Below are positions 26,873-37,097 of a stretch of 64,000 nucleotides of DNA, piece after piece (the first letter of the stretch is position 1; each line of letters starts with the position of its first letter). A program made the position numbers and the translations under genes. This DNA is from Saccharomycodes ludwigii (lineage: Eukaryota > Ascomycota > Saccharomycetes > Saccharomycodales > Saccharomycodaceae): assembly GCF_020623625.1 (NCBI RefSeq), contig NC_060205.1, forward strand, positions 613,501 through 677,500. The letters are read 5' to 3'. Under the pieces are notes generated by a model. It ran no database searches and was not told the origin of the DNA. It was given only the letters and a program-made list of their open reading frames with translations.

Positions 26873-27478
26873 TAACCATTTAAAGGATTTTATTCATTTG
26901 AAGAAAAAAAAAAAAAAAAAGAAAAAAAAAGAAAATCAAAAGAACGTGAATAATGTTTAATTTAGTGTATCTAAAAACATAATGAGAAGTAGCAAAAAGT
27001 GAAAAGGAAAAAAAGAAAAAAGAAAGAGAAAATTTTCCAAACCTTTTTAAAAAAAAACCAAAAAATTTAAAGGAAAAGAAAGAAAAAGAAAAAGAAAAAG
27101 AAAAGTTATTTTTTTTTTTACAATTTTATTATCATTCTATACGACATCAAGCAGAGTGCACTTGATCTTAACCAAATAAATATATCTCGTTTCGGGTTAG
27201 ATACCGAATTTACCATCAAAAACAATATCTCGGCATACCTTTATTTTTTTTTTTTGTAAAATAAAAAAAAACGAAATTCACTTATCAAGTGCCAGTGACA
27301 CAAATATTTATCAAATAGAACCAATATTTTAACTTGTAATAAACTCAATAACATTTGAAATCTGTTTTTTTTTTCTTTTTTCCATCTAAAAACTATTAAA
27401 TAGATAATATACACTATCAAATAAACAAAATACAAATAGAAACTTACCTAACCTAGACTAGCAAGAACATACAAGAAG
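26873..27478. promoter_or_regulatory. Divergent promoter of RRS1 and the Asn-rich gene
   Basis: 606 bp. A purine-rich (AAAAAG)n-like stretch covers 26900-27105. A 6-codon open frame begins at 26879 on the minus strand and overlaps the first RRS1 ATG out of frame; whether it is in the mRNA depends on the unknown transcription start. Confidence 0.55.
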
Positions 27479-28195
27479 ATGGAATCACTAATGAATGGGT
27501 CTATTGGCTTTATAGATCAAATCAAAAATAATTTCACCTTTCATAATAAAAGCTCTACTACAAAAATTACTCCCAAAAATAAAACCCAGCAAAAATTAAC
27601 AGAAAACGTCATCAATAATAAAGCTCCAATATTGTCCGATTCTTCAAAAAAATATGAAAAATATTTAAATAATAATTATGGTAATAATAATACAGAATTG
27701 AATATTTTAGGAGCTTCATTACTTGAATTATTTGATGGTGTATACGGTAACAATAACGGTAATAAATTACTTTCTAACTCCAAATTCAATAATACCAGAT
27801 ATAACGATAAAAATATCTGCTGTGCCAAAAAATCTAATAGTACTACTACAAAAAAAGATAAAATAATCAATACAAATAATAAAAACGACATGTTTCTGAA
27901 CACAATGTCAAAAACTTCTAATATCCATAATAGGGCAAATAACAATCCTAATAATAAATTTGATAACTTTTTCAGTATCTATACAAATGAAAATAAAGAA
28001 AATATTAAACCAATAGATACTAGTAAAATATTAAAAGAAAGAAAAATTATACAAAACGATTATTATAGTTTTGGAAATAATGCACAGCAGACCATAAAAA
28101 AAAAGTTTGACGTTACAAAGGAAGTAAAGAAATCAAAGCTGGCAAAGCATAAGCCAAAAGGTAAAAAGAAATTAAAAGGTAAAGGCAATACTAAA

Positions 28196-28235
<40 letters not shown>

Positions 28236-28720
28236 GAAAATATAAAATTGAAAGTAGCACAACCATTGACAGCATAAATAGTAACAATAATTGTGATGTT
28301 GTTAGTAGCGATAATATTAATAAACAAAAATACTTTAAGAATCAAGGTCATGATGATCATTTAAGATTATTATATTTAACTGAATTAAAAAATTTAGAAA
28401 AGCAAATTGATGAATTACTTCAACTGGATGCTAGTACAAAATATACACTGAAAATCACACCCAAGGAGCAAGAAGCACAATTATATCATAAAGAACTACT
28501 ATTAAATAATAGCAAAAAATTGTTACAATATAGTTTTGTTTTTATGAATACACTTTTAAGCAGTTATGAACAAAAGGAATACAACAAATTAAAACAGAAG
28601 AAGGAAAATGATGAAGAAGAAAAGCAACTTATAATAATAAATGATAATATCACTAGACCATCTAATATAGCTATTAATAACAATTTCGATATAATAAGTG
28701 AGTACCATATGTATAGATAA
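27479..28720 (+). CDS. Asn-rich protein of unknown function with a KEN box
   Basis: 413 residues; I do not recognise it. The first ~300 residues are Asn/Lys-rich and disordered, with an uninterrupted Asn run near residue 240 coded by (AAT)n. A KEN motif lies at 173-175 within NENKENIKP, the form used as an APC/C degron. A short ordered segment near 72-90 (ELNILGASLLELFDG) and a helical, more conserved-looking C-terminal region from about 298 to 375 (LRLLYLTELKNLEKQIDELL) could be functional. The start ATG has A at -3. It is the first gene of a stretch that interrupts an otherwise conserved gene order. Confidence 0.7.
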
Positions 28721-29237
28721 CAAATTACATAGGCATGTTATGTAATCGAACGAGTTAGTCTAAAATTCCAGATTCTTATTTTTCAAATGAATAGTATTTA
28801 GCATTTGAAAGTAACTTGATATTAATAACAGTGATATGATTTGGTGTGATGGTGTTGAATATAAAAATGATTTCAGGTATAACTAAAAAAATAGGGCGTT
28901 GTTTTAGTGTAAGTATTACGTAAAAAATCTTAGCATCATGCGACAAGGTCTAAGAAAAGAAAAAAATTTAAAAAAAAAAATATTAAAAAAATCTGACTTA
29001 ATAATTATTACTTTGAACAAATTATCCTTTACTTCATAAAAAAAAAAAAAAAAAAAAAAAAATACCTAAGAATAAAGATCTGGTCATTTGTAAGCCATCA
29101 CAAATACCGTACTGTTAATTGTACTAAAAAAGTGTTATAAAAGTGAGAGGGGGATCTTTTTTTTTTTTTCCCCATATTTTTTAGTTTATCTATTTACTTG
29201 CCTATATACATGCACAAATACGTATGGATTTAACAAA
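28721..29237. other. Intergenic upstream of the second Zn2Cys6 gene
   Basis: 517 bp, AT-rich, with an A run at 29037-29062 and T run at 29158-29169. No specific element seen. Confidence 0.6.
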
Positions 29238-32200
29238 ATGAATTTATCCATTTCAAGCTTAAATTCAAAAGAACCACAAGATGACCAACTGAAAAATACT
29301 GTTGGCTCTAATTCTGCCAATAACGAAGACAATAGAGATAGGAAAGTTTTACTGCAGTCAAATAATATGCACCATGATCGCGTACAGAACAAAACCCCCA
29401 CCAATAACAACAAACGCAAAAGAAGGAGAACAACGGTTGTTTGTCTGAATTGCAAAAAAAGAAAAATAAAATGTGATCGACAGAAACCAGCATGTGGAAA
29501 TTGCCTTAAAAGCAATGCTGCTCAATTTTGTTTTTATGCACATCCAGAATGGGCAATAGACAATCAAATAGAGTGTTTTGATGAGGAAAGGGATGATAAT
29601 TCTAATCCTTATAAGAGTAAAAGTCCTGAAGAAAATGATATGACAACAAAATCATCCCCCAGTAAAAGATCTTCACTATCGGAAACATCACCACGCGTAC
29701 ATTCTACTGCCAACCTTGCTGGTGTTTCCTCAGGCACTTTTCATAATGACTCTTCTTCTACTAACCAGGAAAAATTTATGCAAGAAAAATTTGAGATTAT
29801 TTGCGAAAAATTAAATATTTTAAGCCAAGAAATTCAAAGTTTAAAAAATAAACATAATAATACGGATATAGGTGACCCATTTAACTCAATAAGTAATTCA
29901 GAAAGTGATCCCTACACCGGAAGTAGTGACCCCAATCATAATAACCCAAACTTGCTAAATTTTAGGTATAATGATATAATTGATTTCCATGATTTTTATG
30001 ATTCTTATGAATCAAAACGCTCCACAGATATAGACTTTAAGCCGTTAACTACTACCTCTATGTGTTCCAAGGATGTTTATATTTCTTTAATATTTAAGTA
30101 CTACATGGCTAGGAAATGGTATATAGAATTATTAGAGAAACCACATGCCAATGCTACCAGTAACAGCAACAAAAATAATACCCAGGATGATAGGTATACG
30201 GAAACCTGTAATCCGGATGGTAGTTCAAACGCTAATTCATCTCAGGATAAGAATATGTTAGATAAAAAGTTGCCTCATTCTATGGTAGAGACAATGTTAT
30301 TGAATAATGATAAACCTTCCCTTGAGGAAAAGGCCCTTTTAAAGGAATTTTCAAAGCAAAGGGATAAAAGATTCAGCACATTTAATATACTAGGCAATTA
30401 TTGCAACAATCATTTGGATTTAAATACAACTAATTATTTAAAAAGCGAAATTATTGAATTATTACCTAGGAAGTCGGTACTTGTTTATTATTTGGACATT
30501 TTTTGGAAATATGTTTACCCGCATCTTCCAATTTTAGACAAGAATGAATTTACCGATGAAATAGATAAAATACTTGTATGGGATGAAGAGAAGAAGGGAA
30601 ACAGTGGCGGAAATGGCGATGGAGATTATAACGGCAGCACTGAAGATAATAGGAAAGTTATACATCTTAAGACTAAAGAAACATTTGATTTGGCTCGAGT
30701 AGCTATATTATTATTGGTTTTAAGATTTGCATTTATTTCCATATCCACACAATTGAAAATGAGTTCTAAAGATAAAAAATACATTACACAGAACGCAATA
30801 AGTGTGGACAGTGTTTATTTGGCAAATAAATGTTTATCCCGGTTTAAAATTTTCAGAAAAACCAAAATAATTCTTCTACAAGCCTTATTGTTGTTAAAAT
30901 ACTACACTTTATTTTCACCGGAGGACGGAGATGGTGTAGATTTCACTCAAGGTGTTATAGTAAATACTACCATTGCACAAATGGCATATACTATGGGGTT
31001 AAATCGGGATCCTTCCAATTTCTCATATTTTGAAAATAAAGATGAGAGGAAACTGTACTTATCTAGGAAACTTTGGTGGCATCTTGTATCCATGAATAGA
31101 AGACATTCCATAATAAGTGGTAATACTAGCATTTTTTTAAATTGTCTAGTAGATACAGATGTTCAAATTCCTGCTCCGCCCCCATCCAATGATTCTGAGT
31201 TGCTAGAAAATACTTTTTGCAAACTGACTGATAGTTCGGAATATATTGAAGAATTGTTGGCTAGTATGATAGCATTGGTAAATAGGGTTCGTGATGTGCC
31301 TAAAGTTTCTAGTATTTTAAAAATTATGAATGATGTACAATATTACCTTGATTATTACAACTTTAATATTGAAGATTTGAAAATAATCCCTCGATGTGAC
31401 AAAAAACAGGAAAAGGAAAACGGCGGATCTGAAATTAACGAAGAACAAATTGTTGTAAGCTTAATTAACTGCAAAATTTTAGAATTACAATTACTTTTTA
31501 GGAGTTGTAAATTACTACTCTACCATTCGATTTTTTTACATTATGAATCAATTAAAAAGGAAGATCATGCAAAAGCGTCTGAATTCTTACTTAAATGTTT
31601 AGAAGAGTTGGTTGCATGTTGTAATTTATCACATGACTATTTATCAGGCAAATATGAAAAATATATTTTGTATAAATTCAATTTCCAACTAAATAGACTG
31701 GTGCAAGTTATAGTGGAACGGTGTTGTTATATGTTTTCGTCTGTTTCTTTAAGGTGTTGTTGTGCTATTGATTTGAAGAATGAAACAGAGGCGAATAACA
31801 ATATTTATGTTAATACTTTTGAATTATGCCTAAAAATATTTAATGAAATGGGATCCATTTTATTTAATAAAATAGGAGTAAAATATTTTCAAGGGTATAA
31901 GTCATTGCTTACACTGAGGTTCATTTTAAAGTTTCTAAGTTATTATCCACCAAACGCTACGTTTAACGTGATGTTCCAATTTTTGTTGGGGTTATATGGA
32001 CATAAAAATTTTAGAAACACAAATACAGTTTTAACTAATGGTGCTGTTATGCTAAGTGAAAAATTTAATGAGTTGGTTATTAATTGGAATTTCCATTCCA
32101 TTAGACAAAAAAATAAATTTTTCAAAAACACCATTGCGGATACTACTGTCTGTTTGAAAGTTTTGAAATTACTAGAAAACTCAATACCTTTACAAAACAG

Positions 32201-32600
32201 ACTCTATGAATATAAAAATAACAATGGGAACGATAATATTGCCTTTGGGAATCTTGAAAATAGTAATTCTGATAATGGTAATGGTAATGGTAATAATGAT
32301 GCTAGAAACAATACCCATCGGGACAAAATGAAACCTTTTTCAAAGAATACAGAACATCAATCAAAGAATACATTTAATAATTCAGATGATTTTGATGATT
32401 CACTGCCCAATATATTATCAAGTGATAAAATGGTTTCTGAATTGATTCCAGGTCTAATAGATGATTTCCCATTTGATGATTTGAAATTATTGGAAGAATT
32501 TGGTAAATTTGATTCTCAAGCTTTAGATTTAGATAGTTTAGTGGATTTGGAGGAATTTAAAAAGTTATTTGAAGAAAATAATGACAAAACTAATATATAG
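29238..32600 (+). CDS. Large Zn2Cys6 (Gal4-type) transcription factor, identity unknown
   Basis: 1120 residues. The binuclear cluster is at residues 69-98 (Cys 69, 72, 79, 86, 89, 98) preceded by a basic run KRKRRR and followed by the FYAHPEWA segment seen in Hap1-like proteins. A likely dimerising coiled coil follows at about 178-205 (EKFEIICEKLNILSQEIQSL). The fungal transcription factor region covers roughly 400-720 (TMGLNRDPSNF, RKLWWHLVSMNRRHS). Asn-rich linkers and a very acidic C terminus (about 1070-1120, many Asp, Glu, Leu, Phe) suggest an activation domain. I cannot assign an ortholog. It lies just upstream of a sulfatase gene on the same strand, which it might regulate. Confidence 0.88.
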   Translation: MNLSISSLNSKEPQDDQLKNTVGSNSANNEDNRDRKVLLQSNNMHHDRVQNKTPTNNNKRKRRRTTVVCLNCKKRKIKCDRQKPACGNCLKSNAAQFCFYAHPEWAIDNQIECFDEERDDNSNPYKSKSPEENDMTTKSSPSKRSSLSETSPRVHSTANLAGVSSGTFHNDSSSTNQEKFMQEKFEIICEKLNILSQEIQSLKNKHNNTDIGDPFNSISNSESDPYTGSSDPNHNNPNLLNFRYNDIIDFHDFYDSYESKRSTDIDFKPLTTTSMCSKDVYISLIFKYYMARKWYIELLEKPHANATSNSNKNNTQDDRYTETCNPDGSSNANSSQDKNMLDKKLPHSMVETMLLNNDKPSLEEKALLKEFSKQRDKRFSTFNILGNYCNNHLDLNTTNYLKSEIIELLPRKSVLVYYLDIFWKYVYPHLPILDKNEFTDEIDKILVWDEEKKGNSGGNGDGDYNGSTEDNRKVIHLKTKETFDLARVAILLLVLRFAFISISTQLKMSSKDKKYITQNAISVDSVYLANKCLSRFKIFRKTKIILLQALLLLKYYTLFSPEDGDGVDFTQGVIVNTTIAQMAYTMGLNRDPSNFSYFENKDERKLYLSRKLWWHLVSMNRRHSIISGNTSIFLNCLVDTDVQIPAPPPSNDSELLENTFCKLTDSSEYIEELLASMIALVNRVRDVPKVSSILKIMNDVQYYLDYYNFNIEDLKIIPRCDKKQEKENGGSEINEEQIVVSLINCKILELQLLFRSCKLLLYHSIFLHYESIKKEDHAKASEFLLKCLEELVACCNLSHDYLSGKYEKYILYKFNFQLNRLVQVIVERCCYMFSSVSLRCCCAIDLKNETEANNNIYVNTFELCLKIFNEMGSILFNKIGVKYFQGYKSLLTLRFILKFLSYYPPNATFNVMFQFLLGLYGHKNFRNTNTVLTNGAVMLSEKFNELVINWNFHSIRQKNKFFKNTIADTTVCLKVLKLLENSIPLQNRLYEYKNNNGNDNIAFGNLENSNSDNGNGNGNNDARNNTHRDKMKPFSKNTEHQSKNTFNNSDDFDDSLPNILSSDKMVSELIPGLIDDFPFDDLKLLEEFGKFDSQALDLDSLVDLEEFKKLFEENNDKTNI

Positions 32601-33257
32601 CTTATATATATATATATATATATTTGTATGTGTATCTAGGCTTTTAGCAAGGTGTAATTTATTTTTTACATTTGTTATAGGTGTTTGTAAGTGTGTTATT
32701 TCATACTATATTTATTTTTGGAGGCTTTAATTTATAATATGTCACATTGAGATTAATTTGTAAGAATGTAATTTTTATATTTAGAACATAAACAATTTTT
32801 TTTTTTTTTTTTTTTTTTTTTCCTATTAAGCGTATTCTTTTGTTAAAGGACAAAAAAATGTGGAAAAAAAAAAAAAAAAAGTTGTGTGTGGTGTGTAAAG
32901 TTGGATTAGATTTTGTTATATTTTACTTTGATGATATAGTCAATTAAATTATTATTTTGTCTTTTGTTTGGTTGACTTTTTGTATGTATGGATGTAACTT
33001 CCCTTAATACGTATATATGTATATTTGAGTCCTAAACAATCATTACAATTCATTTAAAATCATTGTTCTTCTATTTGCTATACACAGTTCTCACTTTTAC
33101 TTTATCTTGGAAAGACACGATAACGAATAAGTAAATAATGATCATTTAATAAAGATTTTTTTCAAAAAAAAAAAAAAAAAAAAAAAAATGTATATAATAA
33201 CCTAAATACGAATTATCAAATAATTAGTAAAAATTCAATTAATATTTATATATACTT
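32601..33257. promoter_or_regulatory. Sulfatase upstream region
   Basis: 657 bp with a (TA)n tract at 32606-32622, a T run at 32797-32821 and A runs at 32863-32880 and 33163-33187. No specific factor site recognised. Confidence 0.6.
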
Positions 33258-34862
33258 ATGTCTAACTCAAATAAAAAAGATAAATATATTAGTGCCATGT
33301 CTAGTAGTGAAAACATTTTCCATCGTCCCAATTTTATTATTTTTATGCCTGACCAATTAAGCTATAGTTGTGTAGGAACATTTGGCAACACAGTAATTAG
33401 GACCCCGAACATAGATAAATTGGCATCTCAAGGTGTAAAGTTTACCAATTGCTATTTGCAAAATTCTGTATGTTCTCAAAGTAGGGCATCGATTGTCACT
33501 GGAAAATACCCACATGTAACCGGTCATAGGGGTTTAACTACATTATTACAACCTTGGGAAGATAATTTCTTCAAGACTCTAAAAAACAATGGATACTTTA
33601 TAGTCAGCATTGGCGAAAGAGGGGACTTATTTGGTGCCAATGCCTCTGAATTGAGTTTAAATGAATATGGTAATATTATTGAGCCTGACGCTGATTTTTT
33701 TGCTAACATGATCGCTCAATTTAAACAAATTCAAAACTTTGCTACCAATGATAACAAACATAAAGTTGATTGGGGCAGGTTATACTATTTGGGCGAGAGA
33801 AAAAAAGATTCCTCTTTGAAAGATCCTCCAGTTGATTTTGATGAAGCCGTGATCCAAAGCGCTGAAATTTGGTTGGACAAATTAAATTCTAATCCCGATT
33901 TAACAGGTGGTAAGCCATGGGTGTTATTCTTACCATTGATTTTCCCACATTGTCCGTTTTATGTAGAAGAACCATATTACAGTTTGTATGATCGACACGC
34001 AATACCCAAACCACTAAGGGTTTCTGAAAAAACAGGATATGAGCCAAAATATATGTCAAGATTAAGATTTAAACATGGTCTAAACAATTTACCAGATGAA
34101 GTATGGGCTGAAGTTGGCGCAGTTTACTATGGAATGATTAGTAGAATCGATGATCAATTGGGGAGAATTTTAAATAAAATTGAGCAATATGAACCAATTA
34201 ATAGTTCTACAATTAAAATATTTTGTACCGACCATGGAGAATATTTAGGAAACCACGAACTAATTGAAAAATGGCCTAGCGGAGTTAGTGAACAATTAGT
34301 ACACGAACCTCTAATTATTGCAGGACCTGCAATTTCTCAAAATACTACTGTTGATTCTTTGTGTGAAATGGTTGACTTGGCACCTACTTTATTTCAATTT
34401 GCCGGCTTAGATGAATATCCATACCCACACAACGGTAAATCATTAGTTCCATTATTGACCGGTAGCAGCAATCAAAACCATAAGGAATTTGTTTTCACTG
34501 AAGGTGGATTTTTAAAAAGCGAAGAGCCAATCATTGAATTTGCATCATATCCTTATGATATAAAAGCTGGCTTACAACATGAGGAATTAGTTACTGTTGG
34601 TAGAGTTGTTAGTTGTAGAAATGCTCAATACAATTTTGTCTATAGGTTGTATGAGGGCAAAAACGAACTATATGACAGAAAAAAGGATCTACAAGAAGCG
34701 CATAATTTAATTGATGAGCCTGAATACCAGGATTTAGTAACCTTTTTCAAAGACAAGATTTTGGAGTGGTTTTTTAAAACCAGTGATCATGCACCATTCC
34801 ATACAGACAAAAGAAGAGAAACAGTCAATTTGCCCAAACCAGGAGAAGTTTTTTCAAGGTGA
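33258..34862 (+). CDS. Sulfatase (alkaline phosphatase superfamily), apparently cytosolic
   Basis: 534 residues, Pfam-type sulfatase. The first metal-binding segment is FIIFMPDQLSY (Asp32). The active-site motif is C72-S-Q-S-R76 followed by ASIVTGKYPHVTGHRG; the usual C-x-P-x-R has Gln in place of Pro. The second metal site is CTDHGEYLGNH (Asp325, His326), as in choline sulfatases and phosphonate monoester hydrolases. No signal peptide or membrane segment is present at the N terminus. The substrate cannot be told from sequence; choline-O-sulfate, an aryl sulfate or a phospho/phosphono-ester are all possible. Its stop is 44 bases from that of convergent TRM11. S. cerevisiae has no enzyme of this fold class annotated as sulfatase. 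Confidence 0.88.
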   Translation: MSNSNKKDKYISAMSSSENIFHRPNFIIFMPDQLSYSCVGTFGNTVIRTPNIDKLASQGVKFTNCYLQNSVCSQSRASIVTGKYPHVTGHRGLTTLLQPWEDNFFKTLKNNGYFIVSIGERGDLFGANASELSLNEYGNIIEPDADFFANMIAQFKQIQNFATNDNKHKVDWGRLYYLGERKKDSSLKDPPVDFDEAVIQSAEIWLDKLNSNPDLTGGKPWVLFLPLIFPHCPFYVEEPYYSLYDRHAIPKPLRVSEKTGYEPKYMSRLRFKHGLNNLPDEVWAEVGAVYYGMISRIDDQLGRILNKIEQYEPINSSTIKIFCTDHGEYLGNHELIEKWPSGVSEQLVHEPLIIAGPAISQNTTVDSLCEMVDLAPTLFQFAGLDEYPYPHNGKSLVPLLTGSSNQNHKEFVFTEGGFLKSEEPIIEFASYPYDIKAGLQHEELVTVGRVVSCRNAQYNFVYRLYEGKNELYDRKKDLQEAHNLIDEPEYQDLVTFFKDKILEWFFKTSDHAPFHTDKRRETVNLPKPGEVFSR

Positions 34863-34906
34863 TTTTTTCCCATATTTTTTTTTACACATTAAACTTATAT
34901 ATATAT

Positions 34907-36265
34907 TCAATTAAACCCCTTAAAATATTGATCTCTAAAATTTTCGTTTATTCTTGTTTTTCCAATGTTACAAGGGCCATTGTAGTTATTACCTCTATTG
35001 ATGTAGCATAGTAACCTTCTAGACCATTTATTGAAATTTTGTACGCAATTATATTTCAATTCTAAATTTTTGTGTAGCGGAATAATGGTTTCAATATCAC
35101 ACGAATTAGCAGTAGGCATCCAAAAGCATAACCTTCCGCCAATGCTTAATCTTTGTGAAGCAAAGTCCAATAACTCGTCCAATAATAAATCTAAGCTGTA
35201 AGGTTTTTTGGTTGGAATATAATCTTTGTGCAAATATGCCAAAACACCATCTTTTATTATTGTTGGATCAATTTTATTGGGAACTTTTGAGCCCAAGACT
35301 TTGATACCTTCTCTGATACCGTATGGTGGATCACAAATTATACAGTCTATGACCAAGTCACTTTTTAACGCATTATGTGTAAAATCCATTGTCATTACAT
35401 CAAGCAATTGAAGAGACTTCCCATAATATTCAAAATTTTGGCTAATACCATTGGTTATGTACTTAGCTACATCATTAGTCGTTGTACTCGGTGTTCGTAA
35501 AGTATTGCCTCTAATCATTCTACCATCTATATCACTGCCTAAACAAAGAGCGCCAAATTCTGCAGCAGTGACCAAAAAGCTACCGGTACCAACAAATGGA
35601 TCATACATTAAACAAAAAGGTTTGACTTGAGATATATTACAGGTGACTAAAGATAATTCAGCTTCGAAACTAGTAGTGCCTCTGAACGGCCGATTTTTTA
35701 AAGCATATATATCCAATATAGTATCACCCCGTGTTCTTAAACTTGGGCTAACTAGTCTAGTAAAAAATATCTGAGATGGCTCATCTTTGGATTTTTGTGG
35801 AGTTAACATCTCGAAATATTCTAAAATGGTAAATGTAACCTGAGGGGAGCGTAAATCAATTGTACCTTTTAACGGTAAATACGTGAATTCATTAATTTTT
35901 TTAATCTGAGTGGATTTTGTGTATTTTTTTTTGCCACCATAATATTGGAAATCAAATTTAAAGGTAGAACTCTTATATGCCGATTCAATTTCATCTAAAA
36001 CTTTGTTGTTTTCGGATAGTCTAGAATGTAAAAGTTCATAATTCTTATCTTGGGCATATAGCTCATATATGCCTTTACTTAATATAGATCTCTCCACTAA
36101 TTTAGAAGCTGTTTCATCGTTGGGTAAATCTACAATAAAAAATGGGGAGTCATCGGAGTAGGTGGAGAAATCTAGATTGATGTTGTATAAATCGGCTAAT
36201 GATTCTAGCTCTGCTTTTCTAAAATTCAAATGTTGTTGAACTAAAAATAGCAGATATTTGGGCAT
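34907..36265 (-). CDS. TRM11: Trm11, catalytic subunit of tRNA m2G10 methyltransferase
   Basis: 452 residues (S. cerevisiae Trm11 433). The N terminus (HLNFRKAELESLADLYN) belongs to the THUMP-type RNA-binding part; the methyltransferase fold has the SAM-binding motif YDPFVGTGSFLV at about residue 215 and the catalytic CDPPYGIREGIK at about 306, then FWMPTANSCDIETI and WSRRLLCYINRG near the end. With Trm112 it methylates G10 of many tRNAs. S. cerevisiae has it on chromosome XV (YOL124C), so its place in this block is not shared. Confidence 0.96.
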   Translation of the reverse strand: MPKYLLFLVQQHLNFRKAELESLADLYNINLDFSTYSDDSPFFIVDLPNDETASKLVERSILSKGIYELYAQDKNYELLHSRLSENNKVLDEIESAYKSSTFKFDFQYYGGKKKYTKSTQIKKINEFTYLPLKGTIDLRSPQVTFTILEYFEMLTPQKSKDEPSQIFFTRLVSPSLRTRGDTILDIYALKNRPFRGTTSFEAELSLVTCNISQVKPFCLMYDPFVGTGSFLVTAAEFGALCLGSDIDGRMIRGNTLRTPSTTTNDVAKYITNGISQNFEYYGKSLQLLDVMTMDFTHNALKSDLVIDCIICDPPYGIREGIKVLGSKVPNKIDPTIIKDGVLAYLHKDYIPTKKPYSLDLLLDELLDFASQRLSIGGRLCFWMPTANSCDIETIIPLHKNLELKYNCVQNFNKWSRRLLCYINRGNNYNGPCNIGKTRINENFRDQYFKGFN

Positions 36266-36741
36266 TTAAAAAAGAAAGAAAGAAAGAAAGAGAGGCAAAA
36301 AAAAAAAAAGGGGATATAAGGGATGAGGAGTATGGCGGAGGGTGAGTGTAATATATTACTTTTTGTTTTTATGATATTATATATGTTAATGACGAATGGA
36401 GTTAATAAGAGCCATCTCATTTTTATTATTTTCTGGGCAATGAAAAAAGAAAAGAAAAGAAAAGAAAAGAAAAGAGGGAAAAAAAAAAAAAAAAAAAAAA
36501 AAAAGAAACGACTGTACTTTCCGAATAGCATAGGTGTCCGATACTTTTTTCCAAAAAAAAAGAAAAAGAAAAAGATGTTACTACTTGAATATTTGTCACG
36601 TGAATAATAATTTTGTTGTTGATATTTTGTACGAAAATAAAATATATATAGGGATAATTAATAATAGTACAAGTATTTTCTTACATTTGGCGTGCATGTC
36701 AAAGAAAATGTAACAGATGGAATTATTTTCTCTGGCAGGGA

Positions 36742-36767
36742 TGTCACGCAGGGCTGTCACGCGGGGC
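36742..36767 (+). repeat. Two tandem 13-bp copies of TGTCACGC(A/G)GGGC
   Basis: GC-rich island in AT-rich sequence, 625 bp upstream of HXT-A. The second copy contains GCGGGG (36761-36766), the Mig1 core, which fits a glucose-regulated promoter; the match is short. Confidence 0.6.
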
Positions 36768-37088
36768 TGTGCATTTTATAATTAGCAACTTATAATCCCT
36801 TTTTAAAATATAATATAAAAAAAATAAATAGTACAAATAGCAAGGTCATCTCTCCCCCCCCAGCCACACAGTATTATGACAATTACGTATTTTACACAAC
36901 AACAACAACAACAACAATAACAATATAATACTAATAATAATGATCCCTTTATAAAATATGCTATTTATATATTAATTGATTCTAACAAATACCTGAAAAA
37001 TAATTATTAATAATAAGGACAAAAAGGAAAAAAAAAAAGTTGATGGCAAAAGAAGAATTAAATTTAAAAAAAAAAAAAAAAAAAATGG

Positions 37089-37097
37089 TATATAAAG
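37089..37097 (+). promoter_or_regulatory. TATA box of HXT-A
   Basis: TATATAAAG about 300 bp upstream of the ATG, an exact TATA consensus. Confidence 0.65.
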
